A stretch of 6,488 bases of DNA from an uncultured Steroidobacteraceae bacterium (GTDB taxonomy: Bacteria > Pseudomonadota > Gammaproteobacteria > Steroidobacterales > Steroidobacteraceae): the NCBI GenBank assembly GCA_955652795.1, contig CATPBQ010000103.1, forward strand, positions 1 through 6,488. Reading direction: 5' to 3'. Within the stretch, counting starts at the first letter, position 1, and each line of letters begins with the position of its first letter. This document shows positions 1 through 6,300 of the stretch, in pieces. The notes below the pieces were generated by a model, which saw nothing but the letters and a program-made list of their open reading frames with translations, had not been told where the DNA came from and did no database searches. Both the position numbers and the translations under genes were made by a program.

Positions 1-982
1 CGCGCTCGATGAAACCCTGATCGAGCATCCAGTAATCGTTGTAGACCTTGGACAGATACTTGTTGCCGCTGTCGCACACGAAGGTCACGACGCGCTGCGG
101 TCGCTGTTGCGCACGGCAGTAGCGCAGCGCCGCAGCCAGCAGCGTGCCGGTGGAAGTGCCGGCGATGATGCCCTCCCTGGCGAGCAGCTCCCGGCAGGTG
201 CGGAAGGCTTCCGCGTCCGGGATGCTGTAGGTGCTGCTGACACGCGAGAAGTCCGCCACCGGCGGAACCGAGTCGCCGCCGATGCCTTCGACCATCCAGG
301 CAGTCATCTTCGCGGGGAGCTTGCCAGTGGTGGCGAAGCTCGCCAGCCCCGAGCCCACGGGGTCGGCCAGCACCAGCTGCACGTGTGGCGCCACACGCGC
401 GAAGAAATGCGTCAGCCCCGCGAGGGTGCCGCCGGTGCCGACGCCGCACACGACAGCGTGCAACTCGTGACCCATCTGCTCCCAGATCTCCGGCGCGGTG
501 GTCTCCTCGTGCGCCTGCGCATTGGCCGGGTTGCCGAACTGGTTGACGAAATAGCTTGCAGGGATCTCGCGCGCCAGGCGTTCGGCAACGTCGCGGTAAT
601 ACTCGGGATGACCCTTGCTGACGTCCGATCGGGTCATCACCACGTCCGCGCCCATCGCCCTGAGGTGAAAGATCTTCTCCTGGCTCATCTTGTCGGGGAT
701 GACCAGCAGCAGCCGATACCCCTTCTGCGCCGCTACCAGCGCCAGTCCCAGGCCGGTGTTGCCGGCCGTGGCCTCGATCAGGGTGCCGCCGGGCTTGAGG
801 GTCCCGGCACGCTCCGCGGCCTGAATGAGATACAGACCGATGCGATCCTTGATCGAGCCGCCCGGATTCTGGTTCTCGAGTTTCAGGAACAGCTGGCACG
901 GCCCGGTATCCAGACGGCGCACCGCCATGAGCGGCGTGTTGCCGATCATCTCCAGTACATTGCCGTAAGCCGGATTCGACAT
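1..982 (-). CDS. cbs: Cystathionine beta-synthase, PLP-dependent (3' end beyond window)
   Basis: A fold-type II PLP enzyme that should condense serine (or an activated serine) with homocysteine to cystathionine in the cytoplasm, the first step of reverse transsulfuration to cysteine. Only the N-terminal 327 residues are inside the window. Visible motifs are the N-terminal IGNTPL (13-18), the SIKDR block with the Schiff-base lysine K45, the substrate loop AGNTG (73-77) and the PLP phosphate loop GTGGT (182-186). The last visible residues (YLSKVYND, then WMLDQGF) match the end of the catalytic domain of Pseudomonas-type Cbs as I remember it. In that family two C-terminal CBS domains follow; here they would lie past the left edge, so a catalytic-core-only cysteine synthase is the alternative. 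The ATG at 982 is supported by AAGG seven bases upstream and by the position of the IGNTPL motif. It lies 110 bases downstream of bufC on the same strand, with its own candidate -10 element. Confidence 0.9.
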   Translation of the reverse strand, partial: MSNPAYGNVLEMIGNTPLMAVRRLDTGPCQLFLKLENQNPGGSIKDRIGLYLIQAAERAGTLKPGGTLIEATAGNTGLGLALVAAQKGYRLLLVIPDKMSQEKIFHLRAMGADVVMTRSDVSKGHPEYYRDVAERLAREIPASYFVNQFGNPANAQAHEETTAPEIWEQMGHELHAVVCGVGTGGTLAGLTHFFARVAPHVQLVLADPVGSGLASFATTGKLPAKMTAWMVEGIGGDSVPPVADFSRVSSTYSIPDAEAFRTCRELLAREGIIAGTSTGTLLAAALRYCRAQQRPQRVVTFVCDSGNKYLSKVYNDYWMLDQGFIER

Positions 983-989
983 GCGCCAG

Positions 990-993
990 CCTT
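990..993 (-). promoter_or_regulatory. Ribosome binding site of cbs
   Basis: AAGG on the minus strand ends seven bases before the ATG at 982. It decides the start, which also leaves the usual short N-terminus before the IGNTPL motif. Confidence 0.55.
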
Positions 994-1009
994 GAGAGGG
1001 CGGATCGCG

Positions 1010-1015
1010 ATTGTA
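1010..1015 (-). promoter_or_regulatory. Candidate -10 element for cbs
   Basis: TACAAT on the minus strand, a one-mismatch match to the sigma-70 -10 consensus, stands in the otherwise very GC-rich gap between bufC and cbs. A transcription start about seven bases downstream would give a leader of roughly 21 bases that still holds the AAGG site. No good -35 hexamer lies 16-18 bases upstream, so this is a weak promoter call. Confidence 0.4.
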
Positions 1016-1092
1016 CGCCATGGGGGCTGCGCCCCAGCGCGCAGGGCGCACGCCGACGGGGCGTGAGCGCGGCGGTGAGCGGGGCGGCTCGC

Positions 1093-1869
1093 TCAGCCAG
1101 CGCTGCTGATGAGTCCGGAGCCCACCCAGTCGCGCAGCAGCGCGGCGGCGTGCGCCGGCGCCTGTGCCTCGCCGAGCTCATCGCACAACAGCTCGCACAA
1201 CTCGCCGAACGGCCAGCCCTTGTGCGCGGCATCCAGCACCGCCGCTTCCGTGTGCGTCAACGAGCGGAAGTAACTCGTGAGCTCGTGGCGCCACAGCAGC
1301 CATTGCACCGGCGCCGCGTCGAGGCTCGCCTGCGGTCGCTCGCTGTCTTCGGTAAGCGCCTGCCAGATCTGCGGCACATTCCAGCTCAAGGCCAGCCGTC
1401 GCACGCTCGGGTGCCAGGCAAAGCGCAACTGCGCCCACTGCTGCGGGGCGACGCGTGCCAGCGCCTCATGCGTGAGCGGCGCGGCGTCCGCCGCGTCGAA
1501 CACGCCCGTCATGGTCCACTCCCAGCGGGCGAGCTCGGCGAGCACCGGGGCCGCCACGTAGTCCTCATGAGCGCACAGGAACTGCGGCAGCGCATCGCCG
1601 TAGTAACGGATGGAGAAGTACGGCGAATCGTGCCTGCGCACGTACTCGGCGGCGAGAGTGTGAAAATCCCTCTCGCCGAGCAGCTTCGCCAGCGCGGGAA
1701 AGTTGCTCTGCAGGGCCTCGGCGAGACGGCTGCGGTAGGCGCCGGCGTAAATTCCGAGACGCGTCGCCACCGGCACGCGCGCCGTGCCGAGGACGTGGGC
1801 CCCGACAGCCTCGCTGGCGCGCAGCAGGTAGTCCTGAAAATCGCCCTGGACGTGCGCGAGGCCGCTCAT
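1093..1869 (-). CDS. bufC: DUF2063 / HvfC-BufC family partner of the DUF692 enzyme
   Basis: A 258-residue cytoplasmic protein with the DUF2063 N-terminal domain (once called a putative DNA-binding domain). Family features are visible in order: an RLGIYAGAY block (37-45), NFPALAKLLG (56-65), an FHTLAAEYV segment (69-77), G91 followed by PQFL (95-98), and the ELARWEW helix (112-118) opening the C-terminal half. In characterised relatives (MbnC, HvfC) such proteins form a complex with the DUF692 enzyme and help bind the peptide precursor; that role is inferred here. Its ATG overlaps the bufB stop as ATGA, indicating translational coupling and a fixed 1:1 supply with BufB. The same frame is open further upstream to 2271, but that stretch lies entirely under bufB and is an antisense-free frame shadow, so the ATGA start is preferred. 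The length is normal for the family. No signal peptide or membrane segment is seen. Confidence 0.88.
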   Translation of the reverse strand: MSGLAHVQGDFQDYLLRASEAVGAHVLGTARVPVATRLGIYAGAYRSRLAEALQSNFPALAKLLGERDFHTLAAEYVRRHDSPYFSIRYYGDALPQFLCAHEDYVAAPVLAELARWEWTMTGVFDAADAAPLTHEALARVAPQQWAQLRFAWHPSVRRLALSWNVPQIWQALTEDSERPQASLDAAPVQWLLWRHELTSYFRSLTHTEAAVLDAAHKGWPFGELCELLCDELGEAQAPAHAAALLRDWVGSGLISSAG

Positions 1870-2738
1870 GAGCCCGCCGCCGCGGCGCGCCGCGGGCGCT
1901 GCGCGCCGTCCCCCGCCGCCAGGGTGCGTGCGCACAGCGCGCGCGCCTGCGCAAGCTCCGCACACAACTCGGCGAGCGGCGGGATGTGGTCGTCGCGCTC
2001 GATCATGGTCGAGACGGCCCCGAAGCGCTTCACGGCGGCCGCGTACAGCTCCCACACCGGATCGGGTACCGGGTGATCGTGGGTGTCGACCAGGTAGTCG
2101 CCGTGATTCTCGTGCCCGGCCAGATGGATCTGCTGCACGCGCTCCGCCGGAATGGCGTGCAGGTACTCGAGCGCATCGAACTCGTGGTTCACCGCGCTCA
2201 CGTAGATGTTGTTGACGTCGAGCAGGATCAGACAGTCGGCGCGGGCCGCGACCTCGCGCAGGAATTCCCACTCCGTGAGGCGCGAATCGCGGAACGCGAC
2301 GTAGCTCGAGACGTTCTCCAGCAGAATGCGCCGCCCGAGCAGCTCCTGCACCGCGCGCACCCGCTCCACCACGTGCGCGAGCGCCTCCTCGGTGTACGGC
2401 AGCGGCAGCAGGTCATGCGTGTTGCGGCCCGCCACCCCGGTCCAGCACAGGTGATCCGAGATCCACGCGGGCTCCACGCGCTGCGCCAGTGCCTTCACCT
2501 GCCGCAGGTACTCGCGATCCAGCGGCGCGGTGCTGCCGATCGACATGGACACACCATGCATCGCCAGCGGGTAGCGCTCGCGGATGCGCATAAGGTAATG
2601 CAGTGGCTTGCCGCCCGGCACCAGGTAGTTTTCGGTGAGTACTTCGAACCAGTCGATGGGGGGGCGATCGGCGAGAATCGCCTCGTAGTGATCGACCCGC
2701 AGGCCAAGACCGAACCCGAGCGCGGGGGGCTTCAGCAT
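1866..2738 (-). CDS. bufB: DUF692 multinuclear iron enzyme, BufB/HvfB/MbnB family
   Basis: A 290-residue TIM-barrel DUF692 protein. Family members hold two or three iron atoms and oxidatively convert cysteines of a ribosomal peptide into oxazolone/thioamide or thiooxazole groups. The family's metal-binding and structural motifs are present: GFGLGLR (8-14), EVLTENY (32-38), MHGVSMSIG (60-68), SDHLCW (94-99), LENVSSY (140-146), LLDVNNIYV (172-180) with H185, QIHLAGHE (203-210), DTHDHPV (218-224) and MIERDDHIP (245-253). The likely iron ligands are therefore intact: H61, H96, E141, D174, H209, D221 and/or H222, and E247 (ligand assignment by analogy with MbnB). The start is fixed because an in-frame TAG lies three codons upstream. 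No clear Shine-Dalgarno sequence precedes it, and a strong hairpin ends 15 bases before the ATG, so translation may be modest. The last 15 or so residues (GDGAQ then Arg/Ala-rich) look like a non-conserved tail. The substrate is presumably the BufA peptide encoded just upstream. Confidence 0.93.
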   Translation of the reverse strand: MLKPPALGFGLGLRVDHYEAILADRPPIDWFEVLTENYLVPGGKPLHYLMRIRERYPLAMHGVSMSIGSTAPLDREYLRQVKALAQRVEPAWISDHLCWTGVAGRNTHDLLPLPYTEEALAHVVERVRAVQELLGRRILLENVSSYVAFRDSRLTEWEFLREVAARADCLILLDVNNIYVSAVNHEFDALEYLHAIPAERVQQIHLAGHENHGDYLVDTHDHPVPDPVWELYAAAVKRFGAVSTMIERDDHIPPLAELCAELAQARALCARTLAAGDGAQRPRRAAAAGS

Positions 2739-2753
2739 GGGCAGCTAAAGGGC

Positions 2754-2780
2754 GGGCCGGGCGGTCAGCACGCCCGGCCC
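2754..2780 (-). promoter_or_regulatory. Perfect 10-bp hairpin between bufA and bufB (attenuator or mRNA stabiliser)
   Basis: The arms GGGCCGGGCG (2754-2763) and CGCCCGGCCC (2771-2780) are exact reverse complements around a 7-base loop, all G-C pairs. On the transcribed strand the stem is followed by GCCC and only three T residues, so it is a weak terminator at best. It lies in the 50-base gap just after the bufA stop. The usual roles of such a structure are partial termination or protection of the upstream message from 3' exonucleases, either of which would raise precursor over enzyme. The exact effect is inferred. Confidence 0.65.
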
Positions 2781-2788
2781 ACTCCAGC

Positions 2789-3037
2789 TCACTTGGCTTT
2801 TGCTTTCGCGGCGTCGCACTCCGCCTTGGTCATTTCCAGGTACCCCTTGCCCTTGCAGGAGTTCTGGCCCTTGCAGGCGTTGTTGGCGCTCTTGCACGCG
2901 GAGTGTCCCTTGCAGGAATTGACACCCTCGCACTTCACTTTCCCTTCGTCGGCGCGGGCAGTGCTTACCGCCACGGTCGAGAACATCACCGCGGCAGCCG
3001 CGGCCAGGGCAACACTGGACAGGATTCTGGAATTCAT
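2789..3037 (-). CDS. bufA: Bufferin-type precursor peptide: secreted, six cysteines, probable copper-binding RiPP (BufA2-like)
   Basis: An 82-residue peptide. Residues 1-29 form a Sec signal peptide: R4, a hydrophobic Ala/Val stretch (about 9-24) and a cleavage site of the A-x-A type (ARA, then DEG from residue 30). The mature part, about 53 residues, is lysine-rich and carries cysteines at 36, 42, 48, 55, 61 and 74. C42-C48 and C55-C61 sit in a repeated CKG-x3-CK motif. It heads an operon with the DUF692 and DUF2063 genes, which identifies it as their substrate: modified cysteines would bind copper in the periplasm, as described for bufferins and HvfA. It lacks the pattern I know for DUF2282 (BufA1), so BufA2-like is the better fit; the subfamily is my recollection. 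The start has AGGAG nine bases upstream. Which cysteines are modified cannot be read from sequence. Confidence 0.85.
   Translation of the reverse strand: MNSRILSSVALAAAAAVMFSTVAVSTARADEGKVKCEGVNSCKGHSACKSANNACKGQNSCKGKGYLEMTKAECDAAKAKAK
2843..2920 (-). repeat. Two 39-base tandem units in bufA encoding the CKG-x3-CK repeat
   Basis: Residues 40-52 and 53-65 of BufA align without gaps: C42/C55, K43/K56, G44/G57, C48/C61 and K49/K62 are all in register 13 residues apart. At DNA level the units share CTGCAAGGG and TGCAAG blocks but have diverged elsewhere, so this is an old duplication kept for its cysteine spacing, not a recent repeat. Confidence 0.75.
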
Positions 3038-3046
3038 TACGGCATT

Positions 3047-3051
3047 CTCCT
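3047..3051 (-). promoter_or_regulatory. Ribosome binding site of bufA
   Basis: AGGAG on the minus strand, nine bases before the ATG at 3037. It is by far the strongest Shine-Dalgarno sequence in the window, in contrast to the poor sites of bufB and uvrA, and fits high expression of the precursor peptide. Confidence 0.75.
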
Positions 3052-3074
3052 AAGAGGACGATGGGGCGCCGCCG

Positions 3075-3080
3075 ATTGTA
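3075..3080 (-). promoter_or_regulatory. Candidate -10 element for the bufABC operon
   Basis: TACAAT on the minus strand, giving a predicted leader of about 31 bases that includes the AGGAG site. The nearest -35-like hexamer, TTGAGA at 3103-3108, is 22 bases away, too far for ordinary sigma-70 spacing, so an activator or another sigma factor may be needed. Confidence 0.4.
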
Positions 3081-3108
3081 GCGCTGGCGCTGGAGGATAG
3101 CTTCTCAA

Positions 3109-3153
3109 GGGGTGGATGATGTAAGTGTCTCCACGTAAACGCAATTCCACCCC
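3109..3153. repeat. Inverted repeat GGGGTGGA ... TCCACCCC upstream of bufA
   Basis: Exact 8-bp arms at 3109-3116 and 3146-3153 separated by 29 bases, lying upstream of the candidate bufA -10. It could be a pair of protein-binding half sites; no known regulator is recognised. Confidence 0.4.
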
Positions 3154-3237
3154 GCGCGGCCGCCAGCTACGAGCCCCGCACAGTAGACCGGGGAACGTGA
3201 CACTGGATTGCAGCCTCATACACACCCTTCACACGCG

Positions 3238-3259
3238 GCTGCCGCTGCGTGACGGCAGC
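3238..3259. promoter_or_regulatory. Perfect dyad GCTGCCG-N8-CGGCAGC, possible operator
   Basis: Exact 7-bp arms with an 8-base spacer, about 25 bases upstream of the candidate uvrA -10. Its centre is 22 bases from that of the next dyad, two helical turns. No regulator is recognised. Confidence 0.35.
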
Positions 3260-3260
3260 T

Positions 3261-3280
3261 GATCCGCCCGCGCCCGGATC
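3261..3280. promoter_or_regulatory. Perfect dyad GATCCG-N8-CGGATC, possible operator over the uvrA -35 position
   Basis: Exact 6-bp arms with an 8-base spacer, ending four bases before the candidate -10, so it covers the place of the -35 element. A repressor bound here would block transcription. The half-site does not match the E. coli LexA box, although the overall 20-bp dyad size is similar. Confidence 0.4.
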
Positions 3281-3283
3281 CAT

Positions 3284-3289
3284 TACAAT
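3284..3289 (+). promoter_or_regulatory. Candidate -10 element for uvrA
   Basis: TACAAT in an AT-rich patch (ATTACAATTACC) unusual for this region. It predicts a leader of about 56 bases. The -35 position is poor (GATCCG at 17-base spacing). Confidence 0.5.
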
Positions 3290-3299
3290 TACCAAAGCC

Positions 3300-3322
3300 C
3301 GCGCCTGCCTGCCGCAGGTGCG
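3300..3322 (+). other. Leader hairpin upstream of uvrA
   Basis: Arms 3300-3308 and 3314-3322 pair over nine positions, including one G-T (G-U in RNA) pair, around a 5-base loop. It would lie at the very 5' end of the predicted uvrA transcript. It has no T run and is not a terminator; it may affect message stability. Confidence 0.35.
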
Positions 3323-3351
3323 CTCCCCTCACCACACCCGACAGTGACGCA

Positions 3352-6300
3352 ATGACCGACGCCCCCGGTGACGCCATCCTCGTGCGTGGCGCGCGCCAGA
3401 ACAACCTGAAGAACCTCGATCTCGACCTTCCGCTCAATGAGCTGATCGTCGTCACGGGCGTGTCGGGTTCGGGCAAGTCGTCGCTGGTGTTCGACACCTT
3501 GTACGCGGAAGGACAGCGGCGTTACGTCGAGACCTTCTCCCCCTACGCGCGGCAGTTCCTCGACCGCATGGACAAGCCGCAGGTCGGGTCAATCTCGGGA
3601 ATTCCGCCCGCTATCGCCATCGACCAGACGAACCCGGTGCGCACCTCGCGCTCCACCGTCGGCACGATGACCGAGCTCAACGATCACCTGAAGCTCCTGT
3701 TCGCGCGCGCCGCGGCGTTGTTTTGCCAGCGTTGCGGGGAGCTTGTGCGGCGTGACACGCCGGACAGCATCTACGCCGACCTGCACCTGCGCGCGCAGCG
3801 CAGCGGTGATCCGCGGCTGCTGGTGAGCTTTCCGGTGCCGGTGCCGGCGAATTTCACCGTCGACGAAGTCCGCGAGTTGCTGGCAAGACAAGGCTATACG
3901 CGCTTCTTTGGCAGCACCGCTCCCGCGCCGCCATCGGCAGCGGCGACGCCGCCGGCGGCCCCGCCCGCGCGGCGTACCCGCAAGGGCAGCCACGGCGCGG
4001 GGAACGCCCCCGCCATCACGCTGGAGGTGGTGCAGGACCGGCTGCGGGCCGGCGGCGCCGAGCGCGGCCGGGTGCTCGAGTCGCTCGAGGCGGCACTGCG
4101 CGTCGGGCGCGGACGCGTCAACGTGCAGGTGGTCGATGACAGCGATCCGCCGCAGCGCCTCGACACCTGGCGCTACTCGAGCGAGCTGCACTGCGCGCAC
4201 TGCGACCTGGCGTACCACACGCCCACCCCCAGCCAGTTCTCGTTCAACTCGCCACTGGGCGCGTGCGAGACCTGCCGTGGCTTCGGCCGCACCATCGGCA
4301 TCGACTATGGGCTCGTCATTCCCGATGAGACCAGATCGCTGCGCGGCGGCGCGATCAAGCCCTGGCAGACCAAGTCCTACGCCGAGTGCCAGCAGGACCT
4401 GGAGAAATTCGCGAAGCAGCGGGGCATTCCCCTCGACACGCCGTGGCGCGAGCTTCCCGCCGAGGCACGCCGCTGGGTGATCGAAGGCGAAGGCGAATGG
4501 ACCAGAAAGGTGTGGTACGGAGTGAAACGCTTCTTCGCGTGGCTCGAGACGCGCGCCTACAAGATGCACGTGCGCGTGTTGCTGTCGCGCTATCGCGCCT
4601 ACACCCCGTGTAGCGCCTGCGACGGGGCGCGCCTGAAGAGCGAAGCTCTCCTGTGGCGCATCGGCACTCGAGCGCTGGCGGATGCGGCACTGGACCATGC
4701 GGGGCGCTTTCGCCCGCGGGGAGTGCAATGGAGCGCCGACACCGCAGCGGGGCTGCCGGGCCTGTCGATCCATGACCTGATGCTGCTGCCGCTCGAGCGC
4801 GGCTACGAGTTCTTCGGCAAGCTCACACTGCCGCAGCCGCTCGATGAGGCCACGCAGCTGCTGCTGGGGGAGATCCGCGCACGCTTCCGCTACCTGGTGG
4901 ACGTGGGGCTTGGCTACCTCACGCTCGATCGTCAGTCGCGCACGCTCTCGGGCGGGGAGGTGCAGCGGATCAATCTCACCACCGCGCTCGGCACCTCGCT
5001 CGTCAACACGCTGTTCGTCCTCGATGAGCCCTCCATCGGCCTGCACCCTCGCGACATGCAGCGCGTCATCGGCGTCATGAAGCGGCTGCGGGACGCCGGC
5101 AATTCGCTGCTCGTGGTCGAGCACGATCCGCAGATCATGCTCGAGGCTGACCGCATCCTGGACCTGGGGCCCGGGGCCGGCGAGCGCGGCGGCGAGATCG
5201 TCTTTTATGGCACTCCGGGTGAGATCCGCCTGAGCGCCGCTTCCCTCACCGGCCAGTACCTCAGCGGTCGCAGGACGGTCGCTGCGCCGACCGAGCCGCC
5301 GGCGCACCGCGCAAGTGCCGCGCAGGGTGTGGTGGCCGTGGCCCGCTCCAACCGCTGGCTCGAGCTTCGGGGCGCAGCCGAGCACAACCTGAAAAACCTC
5401 GATGTGCGTATTCCGCTCAAGCGCCTGGTGTGCGTGACCGGCGTGTCGGGATCGGGCAAGTCCACGCTGATCGAGGACGTGCTGTATCCGGCGCTTCTCA
5501 AGTATCGCGGCAAGCCGACCGAGGCTCCCGGCCGGTTCGCAGGCCTGGCCGGCGCGGAGTTGATCGATGACGTCGTGATGGTCGACCAGAATCCCATCGG
5601 CCGCACCACCCGCTCGAATCCTGCCAGTTATGTCGGCGCCTTCGATGCGATTCGGGCGCTGTTCGCCGCCGAGCCCGCGGCGCAGGAGCGCAAGTACAGC
5701 CCCGGAACCTTCAGCTTCAACTCCGGCCACGGCCGCTGCCCGGCCTGCAATGGCAACGGCTTCGAGCATGTCGAGATGCAGTTTCTCTCCGACGTGTACC
5801 TGCGCTGCCCCGACTGCAACGGCCGCCGCTATCGCGATGAAGTCCTCGACATCCGGCGCGAAGGTGCCGACGGCCGCCGCTGCAGCATCGCGGACGTGCT
5901 GGATCTCACGGTGACGCAAGCGCGCGCGTTCTTCGCCGACGCCCCCGAGGTGGCGGCGCGACTCACGCCGCTCGCCGACGTGGGCCTCGAGTACCTGAAG
6001 CTCGGCCAGCCCGTGCCCACGCTCTCGGGCGGCGAGGCGCAGAGACTGAAGCTCGCCGGGCATCTGGCGCAGGCCGGCTCGGTGCTCTCGAGCACCACGC
6101 ACCGCGGCAAGCTGTTTCTGTTCGATGAGCCGACCACCGGACTGCACTTCGAGGACGTGGCCAAGCTCCTGAGGGCGTTCCGCAAGCTGCTGGTCGCCGG
6201 TCACTCGCTGCTGGTGATCGAGCACAACCTGGATGTGATCCGCGCCGCCGACTGGATCATCGATCTGGGCCCCGAGGGCGGGGAGCGCGGCGGCGAAATC

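Larger units (their letters stand above)
3038..3351. other. Divergent intergenic region between bufA and uvrA
   Basis: A 314-base region with no convincing coding potential. Going left to right it holds the bufA ribosome binding site and candidate -10, an 8-bp inverted repeat with a long spacer (3109-3153), two adjacent perfect dyads (3238-3259 and 3261-3280), the candidate uvrA -10 (3284-3289) and a leader hairpin (3300-3322). I see no ECF-type -35/-10 pair that I would call with confidence, and no CTGT-N8-ACAG SOS box. Confidence 0.7.

Noticed and set aside
1021..1065. Possible terminator between bufC and cbs
   Set aside because: Small GC stems are present (GGGGC/GCCCC at 1023-1035; CACGCC/GGCGTG at 1049-1065), but they are short and have no T run, so no intrinsic terminator is called.
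1870..2271. N-terminal extension of bufC up to an ATG at 2271
   Set aside because: The extra 134 residues are Arg/Gly/Ala-rich, lie in a different frame under bufB, and the ATGA overlap start gives the normal family length.
3038..3046. A two-codon leader frame ATG-CCG-TAA whose stop overlaps the bufA ATG (TAATG)
   Set aside because: Its ATG is only one base from the AGGAG, too close for good initiation, so it is probably chance.
107..3053. Long plus-strand open frames (107-1066, 1063-2076, 1986-3053) opposite cbs and the buf genes
   Set aside because: All are antisense to well-supported genes, have Arg/Ala/Gln/His-rich translations without motifs, and lack ribosome sites.
3260..3351. SOS (LexA) box in front of uvrA
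   Set aside because: No CTGT-N8-ACAG or other LexA pattern I know is present; the dyads there have different half-sites.
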